The notes under the pieces were generated by a model. That model saw only the letters and a program-made list of their open reading frames with translations. It searched no databases and had not been told where the DNA came from. Position numbers and translations under genes: made by a program. From Chondrosia reniformis (taxonomy: Eukaryota; Porifera; Demospongiae; Chondrillida; Chondrillidae): DNA of 64,000 nt. Shown piece after piece: positions 49,580 to 61,500 of the stretch. The first letter of the stretch is position 1. Each line of letters starts with the position of its first letter. The stretch covers positions 4,636,899 through 4,700,898 of the forward strand of contig OX359202.1 of the NCBI GenBank assembly GCA_947172415.1, in the 5' to 3' direction.

Positions 49580-52500
49580 CTGTAGGTAAAGATGAAAACA
49601 TTAGTCTTCACACTATCAATTACGTACATATTTACAACTGTTACAGTAATTGCAACTCTATACTTGCTGAATTATAATAATACTAGAGAAAAATAAAAAT
49701 TTTCTACAAAAATGAAGATGTAGGGATGGCACAAAAAGCACATAAATAAGAAAGGGATGTTACACAGTGAAGCATTAGCTATATATGCATGAATCATACA
49801 ACACCCTTGCTTGTAGGATTCATGCATAGCTAATGCTTCACTGTGTAACATCCCTTTCTTATTTATGTGCTTTTTGTGCCATCCCTACATCTTCACTATT
49901 TTCGTAGAAAATTTTTATTTTTCTCTAGTTTCTATACTTTTTATGAAGCATAAGCTTCAAATTCAATTGTATTTAAACCCATTTTGGTTTTGCAATCTTC
50001 GACTGATTATGACGTCATTAAAATGGCGAATTTATTGAGGCTCTGGGGCTATGAAAACCATCATACTCAATAATAGCGTTATCGCTCTGGCTTCTACAAA
50101 AGGATACAGCTCGGAAAATTTGCAACAGTTTCGTTTAACAATTAGTCCAAAAGCTTATATAGATGTTTAGTTATGGCTGACGAAGAAGAAGAATAGGAAG
50201 AAGAGTATGAAGAAGACGAAAATGGGAATTTTTTAAGTTTATTATTTCGCCAGCGGGACATATTCGCTTGCCTTTAAGGTCTATTTAGAGTATGTATATT
50301 GTATATTTAGCTATACATAGCCTTGTTTTGTCGATTTTCGGCCTATTTCAGGATTTTGCTCCTATACCGATGTATGGGGAAACGAAAAAAACGCGTCATT
50401 CCTACATAGGGAGTACTACCGTATTCCTACATAGGGAGTACTACCATACTCCCTGATATTTAACAAAGCACATAACTCATAATATTTAACATTACAATAA
50501 ATGCATTGCCAAATAGACTCACCACAACATCCCTGGGAGGCAATCTGTCTTGTCTGAACAAGGCAAATTCCATCTCTTCCATGATGTCCAGTCTGGGGAA
50601 CGGAGTTGGGTCACCAACTCGAGCGCTCACTTTGGCCGTATCACAGGTCTTGTTGTATTCAATAGAAATATCTCTCCCAATTAACTGCAGACCACCCCAA
50701 TGGACATGCTGTGAAAATTGTTGAATACAGCGAATGGCCATTGAGCTCTTCTGGATGGCCTTGGAGGTCGGGTAGCCATCATGAGCAAGAAGACGGTAGA
50801 AGAAGCTCATGAAGATGCTGGCACTCTTGTCTGGTACTCTGAGAAGAGACACAAGCACTGATTGGGCACCTGCAGCTAGGAATGCCCTAGCAACAGAGTT
50901 GACACCTTCATTGGCCACCTGTCCCCTGCCACTATCACAGGCGGACAGAACCACCAAAGAGGCATTCAATTGAAGCTTTTGGATCTCTTCAATGAAGAGA
51001 AGTGCTTCTTTAGCATCTACTGCTTGTTTTAATGATAGTGTGGGTATGCTGGCACCAAATGCCAGGTATCCTTGGGTCCCTGATCCATGAGTGGCAATGT
51101 GGACAATGTTGGCAAGTTGCAGTCTGTATACAATGGTCTGTTTGGTAGCCTGTTCCTTCAGTACAGGTGGAGCCTCCAGAATGTGAGCAATTTGAACTGC
51201 TTCAGCTTCAGCATGAGGAAGACGACCCAGTGATATCTCCCTGTTGTTGTGGGTGACCTTAGGGATGGTAGGGTTACCAACTACAAGGAAGCGATCTTCT
51301 GAAGGAAGGGTGATTGTCACGGGAGGCTGACTGTTGATGATTCCCATGGTGAAGATGGACGGAAACACTCGAATGGTGTACCTATCTCCTAGGAACACTC
51401 CAGTGCTCTTATCCTGTAGTATAGCCCATGGCAACAGTTGCGCTGTCTGATCAGGAATAATGACTAGATCTCTGACAGATGACATCTTGCTTTCAATGAC
51501 TTCAATAAATTTAAAAGCGAGACTGTCAAAAAGCACATTCAATGGAGTGTTCATCTCTTCCAGTGTAATGGGCTCAAAGAGGTCAAACTCCTTTTGATTC
51601 AGGTAGTCAATCAGGCTCTTGGACACATACTGGTCAAATTTGACTTTCTCTGTGGATGTAGGATCAGTGAAAAGATCCGTTGGGAGCGGTATCTTCAAAA
51701 AGTGATAATTTTGAGGAGGAATGAGTGTCTTTGGCTCAGTATGAGAAGCAGTGTAGGATGATGGTGAGGATGAGGAACTAGTCACATTTGTGACTAGAGA
51801 AGGCTTTTTTAATGATTCAGTGGCATGACCAGGGAAGATAATGTGCACCAACATACAGGAAGTAGTGAAACTCAGCATCACCACCGGTGACTTCTCTTGC
51901 TGTGCAAACTCCCAAATGGAGGAGAGCTCAAGTGGTCGATTGACATGCATCAAACTGACTGTACCAGACATCATTCTCTTCTGCCACAGGATCTCTCCAA
52001 GGTTTCTAGCTCTGTTAGCCTCTGCCACTTTCAGTGACTCCTGTTTCTCCCCAAGTAACACTAGAATGCGCTGGAGGTTGTAGAAAGCCCTGGAATTGGC
52101 TTCAAACAAGGAAAGTGCCATGGAATCTGTGTCTTCTTCACTACCAGTACCTCCCTTAACTTTGTCAAAGGAAGACTCAATAAGTGTCATGACTTCTTCA
52201 AGATCATTTTTGGCTTTGAGAAGATAGTACTTACGATAGCTCAAGTAATGTTGATCAGAGGCAAACGTTGGTTCTTGTGGACTATCACTGCTTTGTTGAG
52301 TGGAAGTGGGAACAATAGCTGAAGTCACTTCATGGTCACTGTTGCTATGTTTGTCCTCTATGTCCTTCATGTTGTCAAGACCATCTCTGGTCCTATATTT
52401 TCCTTCACTGACAACCAAACGACTATGGCGAGTCTGTGAGGATTCGGATTCTTGTACAGGTAAATGCAATTTTTGAGATTCTGATGGCTCAGCTGCAACC

Positions 52501-55500
52501 ACATCAGAGGGAACTTCATCCCACTCTCCAACATTCTCGTTCACCTTGTGGGCCAGTGTCATGTACAGCTGTGCACGATTCTGGAGAGCATTAATCTTGG
52601 CTTGCTCATCACAATTGAGGGACAGTGTCTCATTGTAGCAGTTCAGTGCATCCAAGTTCTCCTCCAGTAAGGTCTTGATGTTGCCAAGGTTACCCAATGC
52701 TCTAGCCTGGGCAGGTTCGTCATTGCAGAACACTGCATGACCGTACGCTATCTCAAAGTAGTCATTTGCCTCTTTGTATCTCTTCACTGTCTGGAGTGCA
52801 TTTCCCAGGTTGGATGCAGCCCTGCCAATGCCAAGCAGTGATCTCTCATATTTCTTTGCAAATTTAAAAGCTTCTTTTAGATATGGGATAGCTTCATGTA
52901 CTCTGTTCAGACCAAGAAGGGCATTACCCAAGTTGCCTTTAGCCCATCCCAGAGCAAGTGGATCATTTAGTGTCTCTTGTAGTCTGAGAGCTTCCTTGTA
53001 TTCTTCCAAGGAGTTGTTACAGTCAGACATTCCCTGGTAAAGGTTTCCCAGAGCGTGGCGAGTTGAAATTTCATCTTTTGTGGCCTGTGTGATTTTATCC
53101 TTTCTTTTAGTATCACTGATTGGGAGAGCTTCAGCTTCTTTTCTCAGTTGAACGGAATGTTCTACAGCCATTTTAAAGATCTCTTTTGCCTTTCTAAAGT
53201 TGCTTGTAAGTTTGTAACAGTTGGCCAGTTTGAGAATGACTGCACTCTTTGAGATGATAATGACTCCAAACTTGTGAGCAACATTCTTCACATCATAAGT
53301 AGTGTGTGCTTGTTTGTACATTTCAATGGCTTTAGGGTACTCCTTCAGAGCTAGTCTCATCTCACCTCTGTAGATGGAGGCCACTGCTACGTCTCCTGAT
53401 GCATTTTGTTGCATAGCGATATCTTCCAACCTATCAAATTGTGGATATGCTTCTTTATAAGCTTTTTGTCTGTAGAAGCTGATGGCAATTCCAAATATTC
53501 TAGCTCTTTGGATTTCTGCATCAAGTAGAAGCTGTCGATCTAGTATGGATAAGACTTCTCTGCATCTTGGGTAATCCCCAGAAAGGTAAATTGCTTTTGC
53601 ATGAATTACCACAGATGTGGGGTTCTTAGGATCAAGAGGTTGCTTTATAAGGAAGTCCTCATCATTCATCTTAGAGATAGGTACAAAAAAGCCTGGTTGA
53701 GACTGGTTGGACTCACCAACAGGGGCATCGCGAGGTACATCATGTGCAGTATCTTGTTTACGGACAGGTCTATGATCCTCTGAAAGTTCCATATTAGTAA
53801 TAGATTTAATATTAGTTTTTTGGAATATATCTGATGTTTGAGAAATTCTGCCATGATCTACATCTTCCAATACCTTTTGTTCTTCCTTGTTTAGTTTTTC
53901 ACTTAAGTTCTCATGAACTATATCTCTTGTTTTTGATTTTCTTTTAGCTATAAAACCTAAAAACAAAAGCAAATTAACAAATATTAGAACAAATATTAAA
54001 CTACATTTGTACGTACGTATGTATATACGTACCTAACTAATCTAGCAAGATGAAAATTGCTATAAGAATACATCTTAAAATCAACAGAACAAAAATACTA
54101 TACGTATAAGGTGTCAAGGTGTTAGCTATTACTAGAGAGCAAAATAACATCAAATTCATTATACACATTTGTAACCACTATGCATGGACTTCATTCACAA
54201 AATTAACACATCGAAGACAAAGCACCAGACCAGGAAAGCTTCGTTATAACCAAATTTTTCAAAGATTTATCACAAAAATTTTGTTATAAACTGAAGGTTT
54301 TATATTGTTAAAATTACAACCAAAATTTTGTTAAATCAGTGTTCGTTATAAACGTACGTACGTACATATAGCATTGTGTGATATAGACACAGTAAAACTT
54401 CAATAATCCTTTAATGACTGAATAGTCATTATATAACTAATGAACTAAAATTATTTCCTATTTTTTCAGGCCTTAACTACAATCCATTTAAAGAAAGGTC
54501 CACCAAATAACATATTTCAAGTATTGTCATTAATTTCATATGAATATCACATGACCCTCTACCCACCCATGCATTTGGATATTGACCGTCATTAATCCAT
54601 TGCCAAAGGTTAGTAAATGGAGTTACTTTTGGTTTTATTAGCCTATTTTCTCCAAAAAGGAAGTACATTACAAAAACTTGGCCACCCTATTCAATGTATT
54701 ATCATTTAACAACTCATAAATCAACAAAGTGATTTCAGTTACATTCGAATATTTGCAGTTATTTAAGTACACTGTTTTAAATATCAAAAAATGTTTTGAT
54801 GTTCTACCATCAGCAAAGTGGTTAACCAGTGTATACGTACTAAGAAATGAAGAAAATTGTATTGGTAAACATACTTTGTTGTCCAAATGTAGCTTCAACT
54901 GTTTTAGAATTATTTCCATGATCACATTCAACAACTTGAGAAGTCAATATATTTGTGAAGGAAAAATCAATAAAGGAGCCGTCATCTTCATCTATTTCAT
55001 ACGTTGGGATCAGAATGGTGATGACTTTATGAAGCCCAACTTTCTTTAATATGTCTGAAAGTTCATTCAACACTGAAGGAGTACTTGATTCAGATTTATA
55101 AGCAATCCAAACACCCAGACAGTGGAGCACCTCTTTTTCAGATCTACCATTTTCTGGGAGGTCTATTAGTGGATTGTTAGGACATTCAAAATAAAAAGAT
55201 TTTCTGATATCTGTCCATATGTTATCCCATTGTGAGAGGAGAGGCTTTGCAATTTGTGCAATGTCTTGCAAAGGGGGAAGTTGCTCAACCAAACCTGCAA
55301 AACAAAAGCTAGTAATAAGAGCACTGTGCCGTACGGATCAAAAAAGGTAATGGTCGGTGAAACAGAAATTTTATAAACATTAGGTCATAGGACAATTTCT
55401 ACTAATTGATGAATAGCAAAGGATAATGTGACGCTTTCTGCTAAACAACAAGGGCCACAGACTAACCCTTAAGAAGCTGTCATTACACATATAGCCAATA

Positions 55501-58500
55501 TGTTCAGAGAAAAGTGTTTTTAAGAGTACGTATAATCGACAAACTTGTGAACTAAATCTGACAAGAATACAATGTATCATCATTTACTGGTAGGAGCCAA
55601 TCGCTCTCTCTACTTTATTGAATAATTGTTCTTTGAAAACATCATGGGCATCCTTAGGGAACAAGGAAAGATGACAAATGCCTAAGAAACTCTTAAACTA
55701 ACTAGAACACTAACTAGAACATAATCCATTATTGACAGAATGAAATAGACAACGCCTGGCACCCCCAAATTCAAACTACTTGCTGGTTATTAGATGCCTG
55801 GTCGTCACATAATGCCATCAATTTCAAGGCTATATCTTGTAGAAAACCTTTTTGTGCAGGCTTTACATTGCATAGAGTTAGTAAAGGTGGTTTCTAAATC
55901 CTTTTGATTGGTTCAATTTTCGACACAAAGGAAGAGAAAGTTAATTTAAGCTTAGAAAACAAAATCCAGCCGAGCGTCCACCATTTCATTGACAGATATA
56001 AATATACATACACACACACACATATATATATATATGAGGTTACAAACTGGAAGCCAGATTACTATTAGCTTTTTTATTCATACTGTATAAGTAAATTTAC
56101 CACTGTACTGTGCAAGCTAGTGTAGGTACGTACCTTGTAAAATGACATCAGAGATAAATGCAGTGTCAGCATTACTCAGAAACAAAGCATGGACGACTTG
56201 TGATTTCTTGACTGGTTTAGAGCCTCTCTTACTAACAACTATCTGCAATTCATCCAAAACACCTAGATGATCTTCATTTGTAATGAAAAGCTGTAAGTTT
56301 CTCATTAACTGTTTTATGTCAAATTGATCAGCCAAGTCTTTAACATCATTGAAGGCCCCTCTTGGATTTTCACAAACTACAGTTATGTACAAATACAATT
56401 AATGATATAGTTAGCTAGGCAATGTATAAACATTTAAGAAATTCATCGGTTACACAAATAATAAAACCTCATTAACATACAGAACATCAGGACTATGTAC
56501 TTGTTAAATAAGACCATACGTATGTATGTATGTATAAATTACATATTCTAACATTTCATAAACAAATACATAATCCACACTACTTACACTTAGCATTTAA
56601 GTAATTTGCAATGTCTGAAGTTATTCCTGAAGACTTTAGAGCAACAGTGAAATCTTGAACCTGTACTTTATCTTTAAGTTTAATATGAATGTACATCTTT
56701 TCAAGCTGTGCTCTGTCTAAAATGTACTTTACAGTATCTTTAACAGAAGAAACAAGGATCCATTCAAGTCTTAGACCTTTAATAAAATTTATCACTTCAA
56801 ATTTTACTCCACATTGTCTTGATTGTTTGACAACATAACTCAAAGGATCTAGCTGTGCATTCCTTTGTGCTGCATTAACATATTCACTTGGATGAACTAC
56901 AATGTAAACATTAATGGTATAATATAAAATACTGTACATAGATTTACAACTTCTCTTTATATTATCTTTGTACCTGTATTGGGAGGGGGAATGTTTGTCA
57001 TGTGACTGATACAGTGAGGTTGATTTCCATACATATCACCACTCTTGTGAGCAAATGCTAAAACCGCAGTCATTGGTGGAGTAGATTCTGAAGCTGGTGA
57101 TATTTCATCATCTTGACGACCAAGTGGATTAATTTTCCTCTGTAGGGCCATTGTGAATGAATGCAGCTTGGATCCCTTTCCAACACTCAAGTCAACATTT
57201 GAGCTCTGAACTGGACCTAAAACTTTCTTTGTGTCACTGACATCTTCCTGCCCAATTGGGGCAATTCTTTCACCAATATTTATCCTTGATTTACTATATA
57301 TAGCATCTTCAAGCTCTGAATGCATAGGCTGAATGGAGCTGCTAGGCCTTGTAGCACCATCTTGAGACAGTTTTTGTTTCTTCTTTTCTGGCCTCTCCAC
57401 ACATCTGCCATTAGTAAGGTAGACTTGGCTTGATTCTGTAAAGAAGACAGCATGTACACATTAACATAGAACTGCATGATTCACACAGCCCCTTATTCAC
57501 CCACCAAAATCTACCATGTCTTCAACTACTGAACCTCCATCTTGTAGCACTATTTCTTTCAAATTCAATGTTCTAGTCTTCAATTCTTGAACTGACTCTA
57601 GACTGTAACTTTGTTGTAACTTGTTATATTCTTCACCTGAAAATGTCAAACTAATTAATAAAGGCATGTTCAACTACCTTAAATATACAGCTACCCATAT
57701 CGTTACGTTAAAATAACAAAAGACAGTTTTCTTGTAAACTCTAGTACTGTATATTTGGATGACAGAACCTTAACTAATTATACATAGAAGATGAATCTTC
57801 CTGTAGAGCTGAAATGCTGTATATGGAATCAGTCGACTATATTCCCTACGCAACTGACCATAGTCAGATGGCAATGCCCTGTGGGAGACTTGTAAAGGTG
57901 CACCGTCACTGGTAGTATCAACTGATAGCTCCTTATTTGCTAAAAAGAGACATGAGAATTAGATTTATGTGCTGTAGAATGTGACCGAATGTACTCACAG
58001 GACGGAAAAATGAGGCCATCAAGCATATCACTCCTGCAAGAACAAATTTCTACTTCACCCTTTACGGTTAACAGCAACTGTTTTGACCAAGTGGCTGGTC
58101 CTACAAAAGCTGACTTTTCCTTGTTAAAGGGAACACTTTCATGCTCTTCACTAATAATGTTCTCTTCAAGGGCAGGCAAGCAACTTTCGGTGCCTGCTGA
58201 CAAGAGACAAACATCTTCTCTCTCATAGAGAGGAACTGATTCCATTACAAAAGAGCCATGCACTATGTTAATGGTACATGGCGGATGACCAGCCATTTGA
58301 GCCTAAATAAGTTGAATGGAGGAACAGTTCAAGATGGGCTCTCCTAAATTACAGTACAGCCAGAACATCTGATGGTATTTAAATTTGACGATGTTGCAGC
58401 TCAAGGTTGTGATTTCATCCAGTCAGCAGTCAACAATGGCCGTGTACACTGCCACTCGGTCTGGTTACCAGCCGTAATCTCTTATACAAACGTAAGTATT

Positions 58501-61500
58501 GACGGATATAAATTTGGCAGTTATCCACGAGACTGCCAAACCATCAAATTAAAATTCCTGCCAAAATTTTCCTCTATACGGTATTAGTAGACTAATGAAC
58601 TACTGCAACAAATTGAAGTACATTTTCATTTGAAAATGTACTGAAAATGGCTCTTGTGGTATATCATTGATAAAATGAAATTCTAAGCGTACATACACAT
58701 ACAAGAGAACAAAAGCAATAACAACTGTAGAGACCTTTTGGCTTTTCTCTCTGAATAACTGTTGCTTCAGAAATGTATCATAATCCAATTCTACAAGGTA
58801 AAATTGAAATTTCTTATGATACAAACATTTGTTTACATTAAATAGTTTGACTTACTTGGTTCATCACTGTCACTTTCCTGAGATAACTCATTAGAGTTGC
58901 TACTAGTATTGACGTGACAGTATCCTAAAGATTCACCATCTGGTATAGGACTTGACAATTGATAGAGAGCCTCATCAAACACCAATTGACTGCATTCACC
59001 ATCGGGATCCGACCTCTTTCCTAGCGGATGACCAATCTTTTGATCCTAAAAAGATAAATGGAGGAACAGTTCAAGATAGGCTCTCCTAAATTACAATACA
59101 GCCAGAACATCTGATGGCATTTAAAATTGACGGTGTTGCAGCTCAAGGTTGTGATGTCATCCAGTCAGCAGTCAACAATGGCTGTCTACACTGCCACTCG
59201 GTCTGGTTACCGATCATTACTATTTATGCAAACATAAAGTTTGACAAATTTAAATTTGGCAGTTATCAACGAGACTACCAAGCCATCAAATTAAAATTCC
59301 TGCCGATATTTTCCTGTATACGGTATTAGTAGACTAATGAACTACTGCAACAAATTTAAGTACATTTTCATTTGAAAATGTACTGAAAATGGCTCTGTGT
59401 GGTATATCATTGATAAAATGACATTCTAAGCATACATACACATACAAGAGAACAAAAGCAATAATAACTGTAGAGACCTTTTGGCTTTTCTCTCTGAATA
59501 ACTGTTGCTTCAGAAATGTATCATAATTCAATTCTACAAGGTAAAATTGAAATTTCTTATGATACAAACATTTGTTTACATTAAATAGTTTGACTTACTT
59601 GGATCACCACTGTCACTTTCCTGAGAAAACTCATTAGAGTTGCTACTAGTATTGACGTGACAGTATTCTAAAGATTCACCATCTGGTATAGGACTTGACA
59701 ATTGATAGAGAGCTTCATCAAACACCAATTGACTGCATTCACCATCGGGATCAGACCTCTTTCCTAGACCTGTCTCAGACATTTTATCAATAAATGAATT
59801 ACTACAGTCACCATCAAAATCACATTGTTTAGACTCCTTCTCTTGTTCAACAGAAGTGGAAACAGGCACATTGCAGTCAAACGGATTAAAAATGCTCAAA
59901 ATAGCTACAGTAAGAAAATGATGCTTACATACTTCATACGAACATACGTAGGTCCTATTTTCAATACATATGTAACTACACATTCCAACTTCTAACCAGT
60001 GCTACTACTCTGCCTTACTTCTATCATCTAGATCTTCCTTATCAATAGGGAAAACCCTCCCATTGCAGAATAACTTTGAATTTGCATCAAATCTTCCATT
60101 TTCCCATTCGATAGGCTGAATGGAGCTGCTAGGCCTTGTAGCACCATCTTGAGACAGTTTTTGTTTCTTCTTTTCTGGCCTCTCCACACATTTGCCATTA
60201 GTAAGGTAGACTTGGTTTGATTCTGTAAAGAAGACAGCATGTACACATTAACATAGAACTGCATGATTCACACAGCCACATATTCACCCACCAAAATCTA
60301 CCACATATTCAACTACTGAACCTCCATCTTGTGGTACTTTTTCTTTCAAATTCAATGTTCTAGCCTTCAATTCTTGAACTGACTCTAGACTGTAACTTTG
60401 TTGTAACTTGTTATATTCTTCACCTGAAAATGTCAAACTAATTAATAAAGGCATGTTCAACTACCTTAAATATACAGCTACCCATATCGTTACGTTAAAA
60501 TGACAAAAGACAGTTTTCTTGTAAACTCCAGTACTGTATATTTGGATGACAGAACCTTAACTACGTACCTATACATAGAAGATGAATCTTCCTGTAGAGC
60601 TGAAATGGTGTATATGGAATCAGTCGACTATATTCCCTACGCAACTGACGATAGTCAGATGGCAATGCCCTGTGGGAGACTTGTAAAGGTGCACCGTCAC
60701 TGATAGAATCAACTGAAAGCTGCTTATTTGCTAAAAAGAGACATGAGAATTAGATTTATGTGCTGTAGAATGTGACCGAATGTACTCACAGGACGGAAAA
60801 ATGAGGCCATCAAGCATATCACTCCTGCAAGAACAAATTTCTACTTCACCCTTTACGGTTAACAGCAACTGTTTTGACCAAGTGGCTGGTCCTACAAAAG
60901 CTGACTTTTCCTTGTTAAAGGGAACACTTTCATGCTCTTCACTAATAATGTTCTCTTCAAGGGCAGGCAAGCAACTTTCGGTGCCTGCTGACAAGAGACA
61001 AACATCTTCTCTCTCATAGAGAGGAACTGATTCCATTACAAAAGAGCCATGCACTATGTTAATGGTACATGGCGGATGACCAGCCATTTGAGCCTAAATA
61101 AGTTGAATGGAGGAACAGTTCAAGATGGGCTCTCCTAAATTACAGTACAGCCAGAACATCTGATGGTATTTAAATTTGACGGTGTTGCAGCTCAAGGTTG
61201 TGATGTCATCCAGTCAGCAGTCAACAATGGCTGTCTACACTGCCACTCGGTCTGGTTACCGATCGTTACTATTTATGCAAACATAAAGTTTGACAAATTT
61301 AAATTTGGCAGTTATCAACGAGACTACCAAGCCATCAAATTAAAATTCCTGCCGATATTTTCCTGTATACGGTATTAGTAGACTAATGAACTACTGCAAC
61401 AAATTTAAGTACATTTTCATTTGAAAATGTACTGAAAATGGCTCTGTGTGGTATATCATTGATAAAATGACATTCTAAGCATACATACACATACAAGAGA

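Noticed and set aside
58372-61378. Three similar 71-codon plus-strand frames (58372, 59114, 61163)
   Set aside because: They lie in introns of the minus-strand cassettes and were copied with them. Sequence blocks resemble a dispersed repeat; no domain, no splice context.
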